This document shows, piece after piece, positions 17,992 to 25,601 of a stretch of DNA of 64,000 nucleotides. Position 1 is the first letter of the stretch. Each line of letters opens with the position of its first letter. The stretch spans positions 62,001-126,000 of the forward strand of contig JARHVB010000024.1 in assembly GCA_029222685.1 (NCBI GenBank). Direction: 5' to 3'. The notes beneath the pieces were generated by a model. It saw only the letters and a program-made list of their open reading frames with translations. It was not told the origin of the DNA and ran no database searches. The DNA is from Terripilifer ovatus (GTDB taxonomy: Bacteria; Pseudomonadota; Alphaproteobacteria; Rhizobiales; Beijerinckiaceae). Position numbers and translations under genes: made by a program.

Positions 17992-19017
17992 ATGAGCCGA
18001 AAGGACGTCCTCAACAACCTCTTCACGAGCAAGTTGGGAGCTCCCAACCGCGCTGATGCGCCGGCGCGCCGGGCTGGGCACGAGCCGGTCCGCTCCGGTG
18101 CCGTCTCCGCGGTCAGCTCGGTCCTCAGCGTCATGGCCGACGACGCAAAAGCAGCGAACGAGCTCCGCGACCTGATCAAGGCCGGAACCACGGTCATCGA
18201 AATCGAACCTGGCCTCGTCGATGGATCGGCCATCGCCGATCGCCTTCCGACGCCCAAAGACCCGAAGTTTGACGCTTTGGTCGAAAGCATGCGCGCCCAC
18301 GGCCAGAAAGTGCCAATTCTCGTGCGGCCACACCCGACGACGGCTGGCCGCTATCAGATCGCCTACGGACGCCGACGCCTGCGAGGTGCAGCCAACCTCG
18401 GCGCCAAGGTCAAGGCGCTGGTGCTTGAGTTGACCGATGAGGAGCTCGTCATAGCGCAGGGCCTTGAGAACGGTCCGCGCGCGGACCTGTCCTGGATCGA
18501 AAAAGCGCTTTACGCCCGCCGTCTCGAAGATGCCGGTCACGACCGCTCAACCATCATGGCCGCGCTATCGACCGATAAGGCAGATCTCAGCCGCTACATC
18601 AGCATCGCACGGATGATCCCCGTGACGCTCATCGAGGCGATCGGTCCAGCGCCCAAGGCCGGCCGTCCGCGCTGGGCGGCGCTGGCCGAGAGGCTGGAGA
18701 AGCCGGCGGCGCAGGTCGCCGCGGGGCAGGTGCTCGAGCGACCGGAATTCCAAGACGCCGACAGCGATGCGCGCTTTGCGATGGTGTTCGAGGCTTTGCG
18801 CGCTGCGCCTGCGCGACGGCGCGGCACCGTCAGCGTTTGGCACAACCCGAATGGCAAGAAGGCCGCGCGCATCGAGCGCGCCAACGGCCGCACAACAATC
18901 TTGTTCGAGGAAAAGCACGTTCCAGAGTTTGCGGCCTTTCTCGAGGACCGCTTGGACGAGCTTTATCGCGAATTCGCTAATCAGAAAGAGGAGGGCCGCA
19001 CAGACGACAAGACCTGA
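17992..19017 (+). CDS. repB: plasmid partitioning protein RepB (ParB-like)
   Basis: The 341-residue centromere-binding protein starts at MSRKDVLNNLFTSK, the family N terminus. The ORF extends 95 codons upstream only because the parS-bearing spacer happens to be open. The ParB domain contains KVPILVRPHP and YQIAYGRRRLRGAANLG; the downstream HTH region includes LSRYISIARMIPVTLIEAIGPAPKAGRPRW. Site 4 of parS lies inside its 5' coding part and is translated as KLGAPN. It is followed by the ctRNA region and repC. Confidence 0.94.
   Translation: MSRKDVLNNLFTSKLGAPNRADAPARRAGHEPVRSGAVSAVSSVLSVMADDAKAANELRDLIKAGTTVIEIEPGLVDGSAIADRLPTPKDPKFDALVESMRAHGQKVPILVRPHPTTAGRYQIAYGRRRLRGAANLGAKVKALVLELTDEELVIAQGLENGPRADLSWIEKALYARRLEDAGHDRSTIMAALSTDKADLSRYISIARMIPVTLIEAIGPAPKAGRPRWAALAERLEKPAAQVAAGQVLERPEFQDADSDARFAMVFEALRAAPARRRGTVSVWHNPNGKKAARIERANGRTTILFEEKHVPEFAAFLEDRLDELYREFANQKEEGRTDDKT
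18033..18048. repeat. parS site 4 inside repB
   Basis: Fourth exact copy of GTTGGGAGCTCCCAAC, located at codons ~14-19 of repB, 112 bp from site 3. The site must satisfy both centromere function and coding of KLGAPN. Confidence 0.9.
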
Positions 19018-19077
19018 CCAGCATGCGCGTTCCGCGTCAGCGCCGGTCAATCACGTCAACCCATAACACCAGGCAAA

Positions 19078-19127
19078 AGAAAAGGCCCCCGAAACGGCGT
19101 CCCGGAAGCCCCTTCTCAAAGTTTGGC
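19078..19127 (-). ncRNA. counter-transcribed RNA controlling repC (ctRNA)
   Basis: The repB-repC gap contains, on the minus strand, a short transcript-like unit. It ends in a hairpin AAGGGGCTTCCG / CGGGGGCCTTTT (with G-U pairs) followed by CTTTT, within 19078-19118. In repABC plasmids an antisense RNA of about 50-60 nt from this gap pairs with the repC leader and lowers replication initiation. The surrounding sequence (AAGTTTGGCAACTAAGAGAATC) looks like the conserved ctRNA region of rhizobial plasmids. The 5' end is estimated from the promoter. Confidence 0.72.
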
Positions 19128-19133
19128 AACTAA

Positions 19134-19162
19134 GAGAATCGCACTTCCACGAATCGCCGTCA
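19134..19162 (-). promoter_or_regulatory. ctRNA promoter
   Basis: On the minus strand TTGACG (19157-19162) and GATTCT (19134-19139) are spaced by exactly 17 bp. This strong sigma70-like promoter would start the antisense RNA near 19127. Confidence 0.7.
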
Positions 19163-19346
19163 AGAGTCCTTCGGGACTAATCGCCGTTCCGGCGAGCGGA
19201 TTTTCTTTGCCTTAGCGAGGCAAGGACATGGTTTCGAACTCTCTAACGACGTCCGATGGACGGCGAACGATGAAGTGTGCCCAAACGATCGATGCGACAT
19301 CCGATCGTCGCGACGACCTCCGCTGGCAAGAGCAGGGGAGGTTGTC

Positions 19347-20840
19347 ATGAACGCGCATGCAGCCGGCCTCCGCAGATCCTCGCCGGAGACCCTTAGCGCG
19401 GAAAAATTTGCGCGCACCTACCGGGAGGGAAAGGTGCCCGCCGTGACGCGCACGGCCGCGCTTCAGGTCGCCAAGCGCGCGGCGGCCGCGATGGGACTGA
19501 AAGCCGCCAAACTCGCGCTGATCGACCAGCTCTTCGGGGCGTCGAAGCCGGCTGACTGGCGCACGCCCGGCCAGCCGCCCATCATCTGGCCGTCCAATGC
19601 CCGACTCGCGCGGAGCCTGGGCCTCAGCGTCTCCACCATGAAGCACCACCTGAAAGGCCTCGTGGAGGCGGGCCTGGTCTCCTACAGCGACCATCCGACT
19701 TATCAGCGCCGCGGCCGCCGTGACGCCGAGGGCAACATCGTGGAGGCCTATGGCATCGACCTGTCGCCGATCGCGACACGGTTCGCAGAGCTGCACGACC
19801 TGGCGGAGGCCGCGGACTATGAGGCTCGCGAACGGCGGCGCCTGTCGTATCGGCGCACGGTCCTGCGCAAGGAGATCCAGTCGCTGATCATCAGCGCCGT
19901 CGAGCAGCGCCTTGCCGGACCGTGGGGCCCGCTCCAGGCCCGGCTCGATGTTCTGCGGGAGCACCGCGCGGTTGATCTCGACGACCTGCGGACGCAAGTC
20001 GAGGCGCTGGACGTGCTGCGGGAAGAGGTCGAGGGCCTCTATGGCAAAGGATTTGAGGATAGAAATTTCAACGCCACGGTATCGAAATTTCGGCCCGTAC
20101 AAACTACAGCCGAACCTTCACATTCTGAATCTAGTAAGAATGAATCGAGTCGCGCTAACGCGCGACAACTCAATCCCTTAGCGGCCTTCGGCCTTTCAAC
20201 CGAAAAGAAGTCTGACGAAGTCGCCACGTCCCTGCAACCGTCGAGATCGGCGGCCGACATGCTTAAAGACGACGCCCAGATGATCTCGCTGCCGCTGGTG
20301 CAGGCCGCCTGTCCGGCTGTTTGCGACTATGCGCCAGACGCCTTCGCCAATTGGCGGGAATTCCGGGCCTCCGGCCACGTGCTCTGCGCCGCCGCTGGCA
20401 TCAACCCGCAGGTCTTGCAGGAGGCTCAGGCGATCCTCGGGCCTGATCTTGCCGCTTCAGCGCTCGCGATCACGGTTCAACGTTCGAACACCGGCGCCGT
20501 GGCCAAACCGGGCGCCTATTTGCGGCGGCTCGTCCAGCGGGGAAGGGACGGCGAACTGCATCTCAGCCGCTCGTTGTTCGCCCTCGCAAAGGCCGGCGAA
20601 CCAGAAAGCGCGGCACATGCACCGGCAGCGATCGTCACGGAGACCTTCCCGGCGCACGGCTCGATTAGTTACGGACCGTGGGCGGCGATTGTTCGCGAGC
20701 ATGCGCCAAAACCGACTCCGGACGTCGATAGCGTCGCCAATGCGTTCAGGCGCTGGGCGACGGAGAAAAGCATCGACCTGACGGCCCCGAACATCGAGCG
20801 TGTGTTCGCTGGGTTCTGCCGGAAATGGAGGATGAATTGA
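19347..20840 (+). CDS. repC: replication initiator RepC
   Basis: The 497-residue initiator is specific to repABC replicons. I start it at MNAHAAGLRRSS (19347), which follows GCAGGGGAGG; the ORF's earlier ATG at 19275 lies in the leader. The N-terminal winged-helix region contains NARLARSLGLSVSTMKHHLKGLVEAGLVSYSDHPTYQRRG. The C-terminal domain includes YLRRLVQRGRDGELHLSRSLFAL. Length is at the upper end of the family. Expression is likely limited by the ctRNA upstream. Confidence 0.94.
   Translation: MNAHAAGLRRSSPETLSAEKFARTYREGKVPAVTRTAALQVAKRAAAAMGLKAAKLALIDQLFGASKPADWRTPGQPPIIWPSNARLARSLGLSVSTMKHHLKGLVEAGLVSYSDHPTYQRRGRRDAEGNIVEAYGIDLSPIATRFAELHDLAEAADYEARERRRLSYRRTVLRKEIQSLIISAVEQRLAGPWGPLQARLDVLREHRAVDLDDLRTQVEALDVLREEVEGLYGKGFEDRNFNATVSKFRPVQTTAEPSHSESSKNESSRANARQLNPLAAFGLSTEKKSDEVATSLQPSRSAADMLKDDAQMISLPLVQAACPAVCDYAPDAFANWREFRASGHVLCAAAGINPQVLQEAQAILGPDLAASALAITVQRSNTGAVAKPGAYLRRLVQRGRDGELHLSRSLFALAKAGEPESAAHAPAAIVTETFPAHGSISYGPWAAIVREHAPKPTPDVDSVANAFRRWATEKSIDLTAPNIERVFAGFCRKWRMN
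20045..20170. other. probable replication origin within repC
   Basis: The middle of repC is visibly richer in A/T than its flanks (for example AGAAATTTCAACG, ATTCTGAATCTAGTAAGAA). In studied repABC plasmids oriV lies in an AT-rich stretch in the centre of repC. The assignment rests on that precedent and on base composition; exact borders are unknown. Confidence 0.4.
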
Positions 20841-20923
20841 TGCCAGCGTCAGAGGCCGGCATGCAGGGAATGGCCAGCGAATTCTTCTGCGGGACGCCTC
20901 GGCGCGCTCCCGGGCGGCGACGC

Positions 20924-21847
20924 TTAGTCTGCGATTTCGTCGGTGCTGAGCGCCCAGTCGGCACCGGCGAACCAGCATCGATCGGGCACGGCAGGGCGTT
21001 TCCAGATCAGGCTTCGCACCTTGTCGAGACCGCCATCGGAAAACGCCTTGGCCAGGGCCTCCGCTTCGGCTTCGTCGCCGACGGCGAGATCGCCTTCGGC
21101 ACAGACAAAATGCGCCGTACTGACGGGGTGAACCGCATACCCTTTTGGCTGTCGCTCGACAGCCAATGCCGCGCCACCGTTGCTGTGGCGGCCTCCCATG
21201 CCCTCTCGTTGAGGGCCAGGACCTCCGAGCCAGAACACCAGTCGTCCCCCTGGCGCGAGATTTTCGATCCAGCGATCGGCCGGGCGGATCACGCCAAAAT
21301 TGACGTAGACGCCGTTCGCGGGCGCCTGAGGCCAAGCCGCGCCGTCGCCGCAAATCACCGTGACGTTCGGACGATCCGCAAGGGCGCGAGCCGCCTGATC
21401 GGCCAGCGTCGCATCGAACTCGATCGCCGTGACCTGACCTGTCGGACCAACGAGCTCGCTCAAAATCGCGCTGTAGTAGCCGGTGCCGGCGCCGACATGG
21501 ACGATGCGGTCGCCTGCTTTGACAGCCAGAGCCTGAAACAGCTTGGCATGCAACGACGGGCTGCCGTTGTTCACGCCGCGTGCCGGGTCGAGTGCGAACA
21601 GGATATCCTGATAGGTGACGACCGGATCGGCCGAGGCAAGCGATCGATACCCGCCAAATGGCGAAAGGATCGTCCAGGGCGGGTCGCCGAGGAATCTTTC
21701 GCGTGGGACGGCGGCGAACGCTGCCTCGATGCGACCATCCTCGACGCCGAGCAGCGCCAGCATCTGGCGGGCATAGGCGCGGCGCACGATCGCCAGTTCG
21801 TCGGCGGAGAAGTTTTGGTCCAAGGGCGGGGAGGGGAGAAATGTCAC
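20924..21847 (-). CDS. PCMT-like (protein-L-isoaspartate) O-methyltransferase family protein
   Basis: The 307-residue protein has an N-terminal PCMT-type region (YARQMLALLGVEDGRIEAAFAAVPRERFLG) and a SAM-binding motif VGAGTGYYSAILSELVG at ~residues 116-132. A second acidic motif (VTAIEFDA) and a Cys-Gly-Asp-Gly segment follow. The C-terminal ~100 residues are unlike classical Pcm. The GTG start overlaps the stop of the recombinase gene as GTGA, so both are translated from one message. Repair of isoaspartyl residues is the family role; other substrates are equally possible. Confidence 0.75.
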   Translation of the reverse strand: MTFLPSPPLDQNFSADELAIVRRAYARQMLALLGVEDGRIEAAFAAVPRERFLGDPPWTILSPFGGYRSLASADPVVTYQDILFALDPARGVNNGSPSLHAKLFQALAVKAGDRIVHVGAGTGYYSAILSELVGPTGQVTAIEFDATLADQAARALADRPNVTVICGDGAAWPQAPANGVYVNFGVIRPADRWIENLAPGGRLVFWLGGPGPQREGMGGRHSNGGAALAVERQPKGYAVHPVSTAHFVCAEGDLAVGDEAEAEALAKAFSDGGLDKVRSLIWKRPAVPDRCWFAGADWALSTDEIAD

Positions 21848-22983
21848 AGGCCGGCAGCCTTCGTCAGATTGACCCGGAATCGGTCGCGGCGACGCTGATA
21901 GCCGCGGGTCTGCTCCGCCGTGGCGTGGCCGAGCTGCTTCTGGACGTAGCGTTCGTCGACCTCGGCAGAGGAGGCGAGGCCGGCGCGCAGGGAATGACCC
22001 GCGAACTTCCCCTTCCGGTCGCCTTCGGGCAGATCGGCGCGCACGCCGGCGGCGAGGGCGGCGGCCTTGACCAGCCGCGCCACCTGCTTGTCGGTCAGCC
22101 GGTCCGGCCCGACGTCTTTTCCGCCCTCGCGGACCCGGCGGAACAACGGTCCGTGACCGATCCGGGCCAGCTTCAGCCAGGTCTGCAGGGCGACGACGGG
22201 GCAGGTGGCGTCGGAGGAGCCGCGGCCGATCTCGACCTCGCGCCAGCCGGTCTTGCCGCGCAGGGTGACGACCATGCCGTCCTTGAGGATCTCGATCCAG
22301 CCGCTGCCGTCTTCGGTCTGCTCCGGCCCGACATCGAGGCCGACCACCTCGGAGCGGCGCAGTCCGCCGGCGAAGCCGACCAGCAGCATGGCGCGGTCGC
22401 GCAGGCCGCGCAGGCTGCCGCGATCGAACGTCTCGAGCATGGCGATCACGTCCTCTGGCAGGACGGCCTCCTTCTTGACGGGCGGGCGGCCGTGGGTGCG
22501 GCGGATGCCCGCCAGAACGGTCGCGACATGGCGGTCCTGGCGGTCGAAGGCGAGGCCGCGCTGGCGGAAGTGCCAGCTCAGCGCCGACAGCCGCCGCTCG
22601 ATCGTCAAGACCGCGTCAGGCTTCGGCCCGGCCTTCCCGGCGGCGCAGGCGGTGATGTAGAGCCCGAGGGTCTGGACGTCCGGGGGGAGGGGGTCGAGGG
22701 CCTGCCGCCGGCACCAGGCCGTGTAATGCCGCCAGTCCGCCCCATAGGCGCGGCGGGTGTTCTCGGCGCTGGACGCCTTGATGTAGTCGCGCGCCCGGTC
22801 GGCGAGCGGCTCGAGATGCCGCGGCAGGCCCGTGGTGGCGCCCGGAACAGGGGAGGGGAGGCCGCCCGGCGCCTCGGCCGGCGTCTCTCCGGTCGACGAA
22901 CCGACATCCGCCGCCGGGCTCTCCGGCGGCGCAGGGCCGTCCTGGGTGTCGAATGCGGGGTCGCGCGGGGCGTCAGGGCTCAT
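21844..22983 (-). CDS. tyrosine recombinase (XerC/integrase-like)
   Basis: The 379-residue protein has a low-complexity Pro/Ala-rich N terminus, then a SAM-like core-binding domain (AENTRRAYGADWRHYTAWCRRQ) and a catalytic domain. Catalytic residues are visible: Arg in FAGGLRRSEVVGL, H-x-x-R in GHSLRAGLAS, and His plus the nucleophilic Tyr in LGHATAEQTRGY. Being next to repABC it could resolve plasmid multimers or integrate the element. A 29-bp inverted repeat lies 18 bp upstream of its start codon. A methyltransferase gene is coupled to its stop. Confidence 0.9.
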   Translation of the reverse strand: MSPDAPRDPAFDTQDGPAPPESPAADVGSSTGETPAEAPGGLPSPVPGATTGLPRHLEPLADRARDYIKASSAENTRRAYGADWRHYTAWCRRQALDPLPPDVQTLGLYITACAAGKAGPKPDAVLTIERRLSALSWHFRQRGLAFDRQDRHVATVLAGIRRTHGRPPVKKEAVLPEDVIAMLETFDRGSLRGLRDRAMLLVGFAGGLRRSEVVGLDVGPEQTEDGSGWIEILKDGMVVTLRGKTGWREVEIGRGSSDATCPVVALQTWLKLARIGHGPLFRRVREGGKDVGPDRLTDKQVARLVKAAALAAGVRADLPEGDRKGKFAGHSLRAGLASSAEVDERYVQKQLGHATAEQTRGYQRRRDRFRVNLTKAAGL

Positions 22984-23001
22984 TTCGCTATAATGTAGGA
23001 A

Positions 23002-23030
23002 ACGTCCGATAATGCAAGATTATCGGACGT
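23002..23030. repeat. 12-5-12 inverted repeat between recombinase and DUF1403 genes
   Basis: ACGTCCGATAAT, a 5-bp spacer GCAAG, and ATTATCGGACGT form a perfect 29-bp dyad in the divergent promoter region. No U-run follows, so a terminator is unlikely. The size and arm length suit either an operator or a crossover site for the adjacent tyrosine recombinase. Confidence 0.85.
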
Positions 23031-23105
23031 AGTTATTTGTCGACATGCGCGGCGGTTTGATACGAAATCCGTTGCCATAAGCGCCGCGCTGTATCATGCT
23101 CCGAC

Positions 23106-24050
23106 ATGGCCCCACGCGCGCGAATCCTCCCCGAGCCCCCGCCGACGTTCGCGCCGGCGCCATCCTGGCTGCGGCGGCGTGCTCCGCCCGACACCGTCAC
23201 GGAAGCCGTGTTTTACGCCGGCGCAGCGCTGGCGGCGCTGCATCCGATCGCCCGCGATGAGCACAAGCTGGGCCTCTTGTGGCGGCAGCGCCTCGCGCTC
23301 TCCTGTGCGGCGGCGCTCGCGCGCCAGGGCGGGCGCACCGAGGACGAGGCGACGCTGCGCGACCACTGGTACTTGCGCAAGCCGGGCGACGACCCGGGTC
23401 CGGGCGGCCGCATTCTCGACGCCTGGCGCCGGCTCGGCGAACGGGCGACGAGTGACGAGAAGGAGTGGATCTGGGCCGTGGCGCCCTCGCTCGGCCATGC
23501 CCTCAACTCGCTGCCGATCGAGATCGTCGAGCTCGCCGGCCGCCACACCAAGCGGGCGCACGCCATGCCGGTGCTCGCCGCGGCGGAGATCATCGCGGCG
23601 AGCGGACGTGTCCTTCCGGACGAGGGGCTGCTGCCGCTGTGGCTCGCCGACGCGGTCCTCGCCCACCAGCTCCGCTGGCCGGCGCCGGTGCCGCTGCTCG
23701 CGGCGCATCTGTCACGCGGTGCGCTGCGCAAGGCGCCGCAGCATCTCGAGGGCGAGACCGTGTTCATGAGCGCGCTCTGCACGGCCTATGCGACGGCGGC
23801 CGTCACGGCGATCGACCTCTACAACGATCTCGCCCGCCGGGCGGCACATCTGCTCGCGGTCGCGCCGACGCTGCGCGGCCGGGACGCCGACCTCACCGTC
23901 TCCGTACTGATGAGCGAGGATGCCCAGCCCGCCGAGCAGGGCAAATCGGCGAGCGACCGCTCCAGCCGACGCCTGTTCGAGCGCCTGGTCTCGCTCGGCG
24001 CGGTGCGCGAGCTCACCGGTCGTCCGACCTTCCGACTCTACGGGCTCTGA
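23106..24050 (+). CDS. DUF1403 family protein
   Basis: The 314-residue, largely helical and Ala/Leu/Arg-rich protein matches the DUF1403 family, known from alphaproteobacterial plasmids and accessory regions. Recognisable segments are FYAGAALAALHPIARDE, WRQRLALSCAAALARQGGRTEDEATLRDHWYLR and a C-terminal RRLFERLVSLGAVRELTGRPTFRLYGL. The latter looks like a winged-helix end. It lies 2 bp before the ScpB-like gene, so the two are almost certainly co-expressed. Function is unknown. Confidence 0.75.
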   Translation: MAPRARILPEPPPTFAPAPSWLRRRAPPDTVTEAVFYAGAALAALHPIARDEHKLGLLWRQRLALSCAAALARQGGRTEDEATLRDHWYLRKPGDDPGPGGRILDAWRRLGERATSDEKEWIWAVAPSLGHALNSLPIEIVELAGRHTKRAHAMPVLAAAEIIAASGRVLPDEGLLPLWLADAVLAHQLRWPAPVPLLAAHLSRGALRKAPQHLEGETVFMSALCTAYATAAVTAIDLYNDLARRAAHLLAVAPTLRGRDADLTVSVLMSEDAQPAEQGKSASDRSSRRLFERLVSLGAVRELTGRPTFRLYGL

Positions 24051-24052
24051 CG

Positions 24053-24745
24053 ATGGGCCGGCGCGCACGAGCCAAGGAAGGTCTCGACACTGAGCTGGCC
24101 GACCTGCCGGCGGAGATGCGCTGGCGCGAATGGATGGGTCGGGTCGAGGCCGTGATCTTCGCGTCGCCCGAGCCGGTGACGCGCGAGGCTCTCTCTCGCG
24201 TCGTCGGTCGCGAATGCAACATCGACCTGATCATCGACGACATCCGCGATGAGTTGCGCGGGCGTCCCTATGAGCTCGTCGCCGTCGCCGGCGGCTGGCA
24301 GCACCGCACCCGCAAGGTGTTCGCCACGGCGATCCGGACCGCGACCGGGCTGGGCGACCAGGTCCGCCCGCTCTCGCAAGCCGAGAGCCTGATCCTGATG
24401 TGCATCGCCTATTACCAGCCGATCACCCGCGGCGAGCTCGGCCAGTTCTTCGGAAAGGAGGTCAGCCGCGACCTGATCGGCCACCTGCGCGGTCTCGGAT
24501 TCATCGCCTCCGGCCCGCGCGCGCCCCAGCCCGGCGCGCCCTACACCTATGTCACCACCAACGGCTTCCTGTCGCACTTCGGATTCAACACGTTGCGCGA
24601 TTTGCCCGACATGGAAATGCTCGAGGACGCCGGCCTCCTCAGCAAGGAGAAGCTCCTCGCCGGGGAGTTCCCGGACCCCCTTCCGGAAGATGACGAAGAT
24701 CGGGACGATGACGAAGAAGCTGCAGGTAGGACAGAGACAGGCTAG
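24053..24745 (+). CDS. ScpB-like condensin subunit homologue
   Basis: The 230-residue protein contains the two winged helices of the SMC kleisin partner ScpB. The first is VEAVIFASPEPVTREALSRVVG with ELRGRPYELVAVAGGWQHRT. The second is LSQAESLILMCIAYYQPITRGELGQFFGKEVSRDLIGHLRGLGFI. The acidic tail (PLPEDDEDRDDDEEAAG) is also common in ScpB. No ScpA or Smc gene is nearby, and core ScpB genes normally adjoin scpA. This is a plasmid-type paralogue paired with DUF1403, possibly acting in replicon segregation; that role is inferred. Confidence 0.8.
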   Translation: MGRRARAKEGLDTELADLPAEMRWREWMGRVEAVIFASPEPVTREALSRVVGRECNIDLIIDDIRDELRGRPYELVAVAGGWQHRTRKVFATAIRTATGLGDQVRPLSQAESLILMCIAYYQPITRGELGQFFGKEVSRDLIGHLRGLGFIASGPRAPQPGAPYTYVTTNGFLSHFGFNTLRDLPDMEMLEDAGLLSKEKLLAGEFPDPLPEDDEDRDDDEEAAGRTETG

Positions 24746-25577
24746 CCGCATTTGCCAGATGTCGGCGGCTGATCGGCTTTCGTTCATCGCCGAAGGGCTT
24801 CCGATCATCCACGCCAGCTCGATGGGGTTCTGGTCGGCCTCCGCGGAGCTGCGAGAGAAACCGCGGGAGGCGGAGGTGCTTGAGGGATTCGCCAAAGAAG
24901 AAGCGGCGAAGATACTCATCCTGCTCGATGCCGTGCGCTGTCCCGAGAAGCGGATCGCCGGCAAGCTCAACAAATTGCTCCGCTGGTTCTACGGCCACCA
25001 CGAGCGGCTGATCGTCGCCCAGCTCGCGGAGTGGTGGTTCTCCAATGTCGCGGATCTTCGGAAATCGGTCGAGCCGTTGCGCAAAGTCCATGATCTCGAG
25101 GGCAACATGGGCGAATTCATCGTGCCGAACTCCACCCTCTATCGACGCGAGAGCAAACTCTACGCCGACGTCGAGGCCTACGAGGATGGCACGCCGGTCT
25201 GGAATGCGCCCGTCGTCCAGCCAACCGGCTTCCCAGCGCACATGCCCGCTGTCGTGCGGGTTATCGACGCGATGGCGGTATGCGGCATGTTCGCGCTCGC
25301 GGGGCTTAAGGCCGCGTCTGAGGTCTGGGGGCAGCTTGAGTTTCAGGAGACGGAGACGTTGCAGGATGCGGAGCGCCTGACGCAGGAACTCTTGGCGCGG
25401 TTGATTGCGGAGGGTCTGCCAAACGAATCTGCCACACAGAATCATGTCGACGCGTTGTACCGGCATTGGCCGTTGCCGATGTACAATGTCGATCTCGATC
25501 CGATCCCTGTGACACTCGAAGAGTTGAAGGCGGAGCAGGACCGCCTCTACTGGGCCGAGGTTGGCGATCCCCGGTGA
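24708..25577 (+). CDS. hypothetical protein, possibly HEPN/AbiV-like
   Basis: The frame gives 289 residues from the ATG at 24708, overlapping the scpB-like gene by 38 bp, or 272 residues from the ATG at 24759. The N-terminal half has the pattern LEGFAKEEAAKILILLDAVRCP followed by a helical LLRWFYGHHERLIVAQLAEWW. An acidic E-E-x-x-K helix of this kind is seen in AbiV-type abortive-infection and other HEPN proteins. The C-terminal half shows no recognised domain. Neighbours (ligase, DnaB, AbiE) fit a mobile defence/replication region. The family call is tentative. Confidence 0.4.
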   Translation: MTKKLQVGQRQASRICQMSAADRLSFIAEGLPIIHASSMGFWSASAELREKPREAEVLEGFAKEEAAKILILLDAVRCPEKRIAGKLNKLLRWFYGHHERLIVAQLAEWWFSNVADLRKSVEPLRKVHDLEGNMGEFIVPNSTLYRRESKLYADVEAYEDGTPVWNAPVVQPTGFPAHMPAVVRVIDAMAVCGMFALAGLKAASEVWGQLEFQETETLQDAERLTQELLARLIAEGLPNESATQNHVDALYRHWPLPMYNVDLDPIPVTLEELKAEQDRLYWAEVGDPR

Positions 25578-25601
25578 GCCGGCCGGGGCAGGGGAGGTGG
25601 A

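Noticed and set aside
17672..18048. The four 16-bp palindromes as insertion-sequence ends or CRISPR repeats
   Set aside because: They are perfect palindromes fitting the repABC parS consensus, lie only at repA-repB, and spacers are unequal with no array character.
23002..23030. 29-bp dyad as a terminator
   Set aside because: No T-run follows either arm and it lies between divergent starts, not gene ends.
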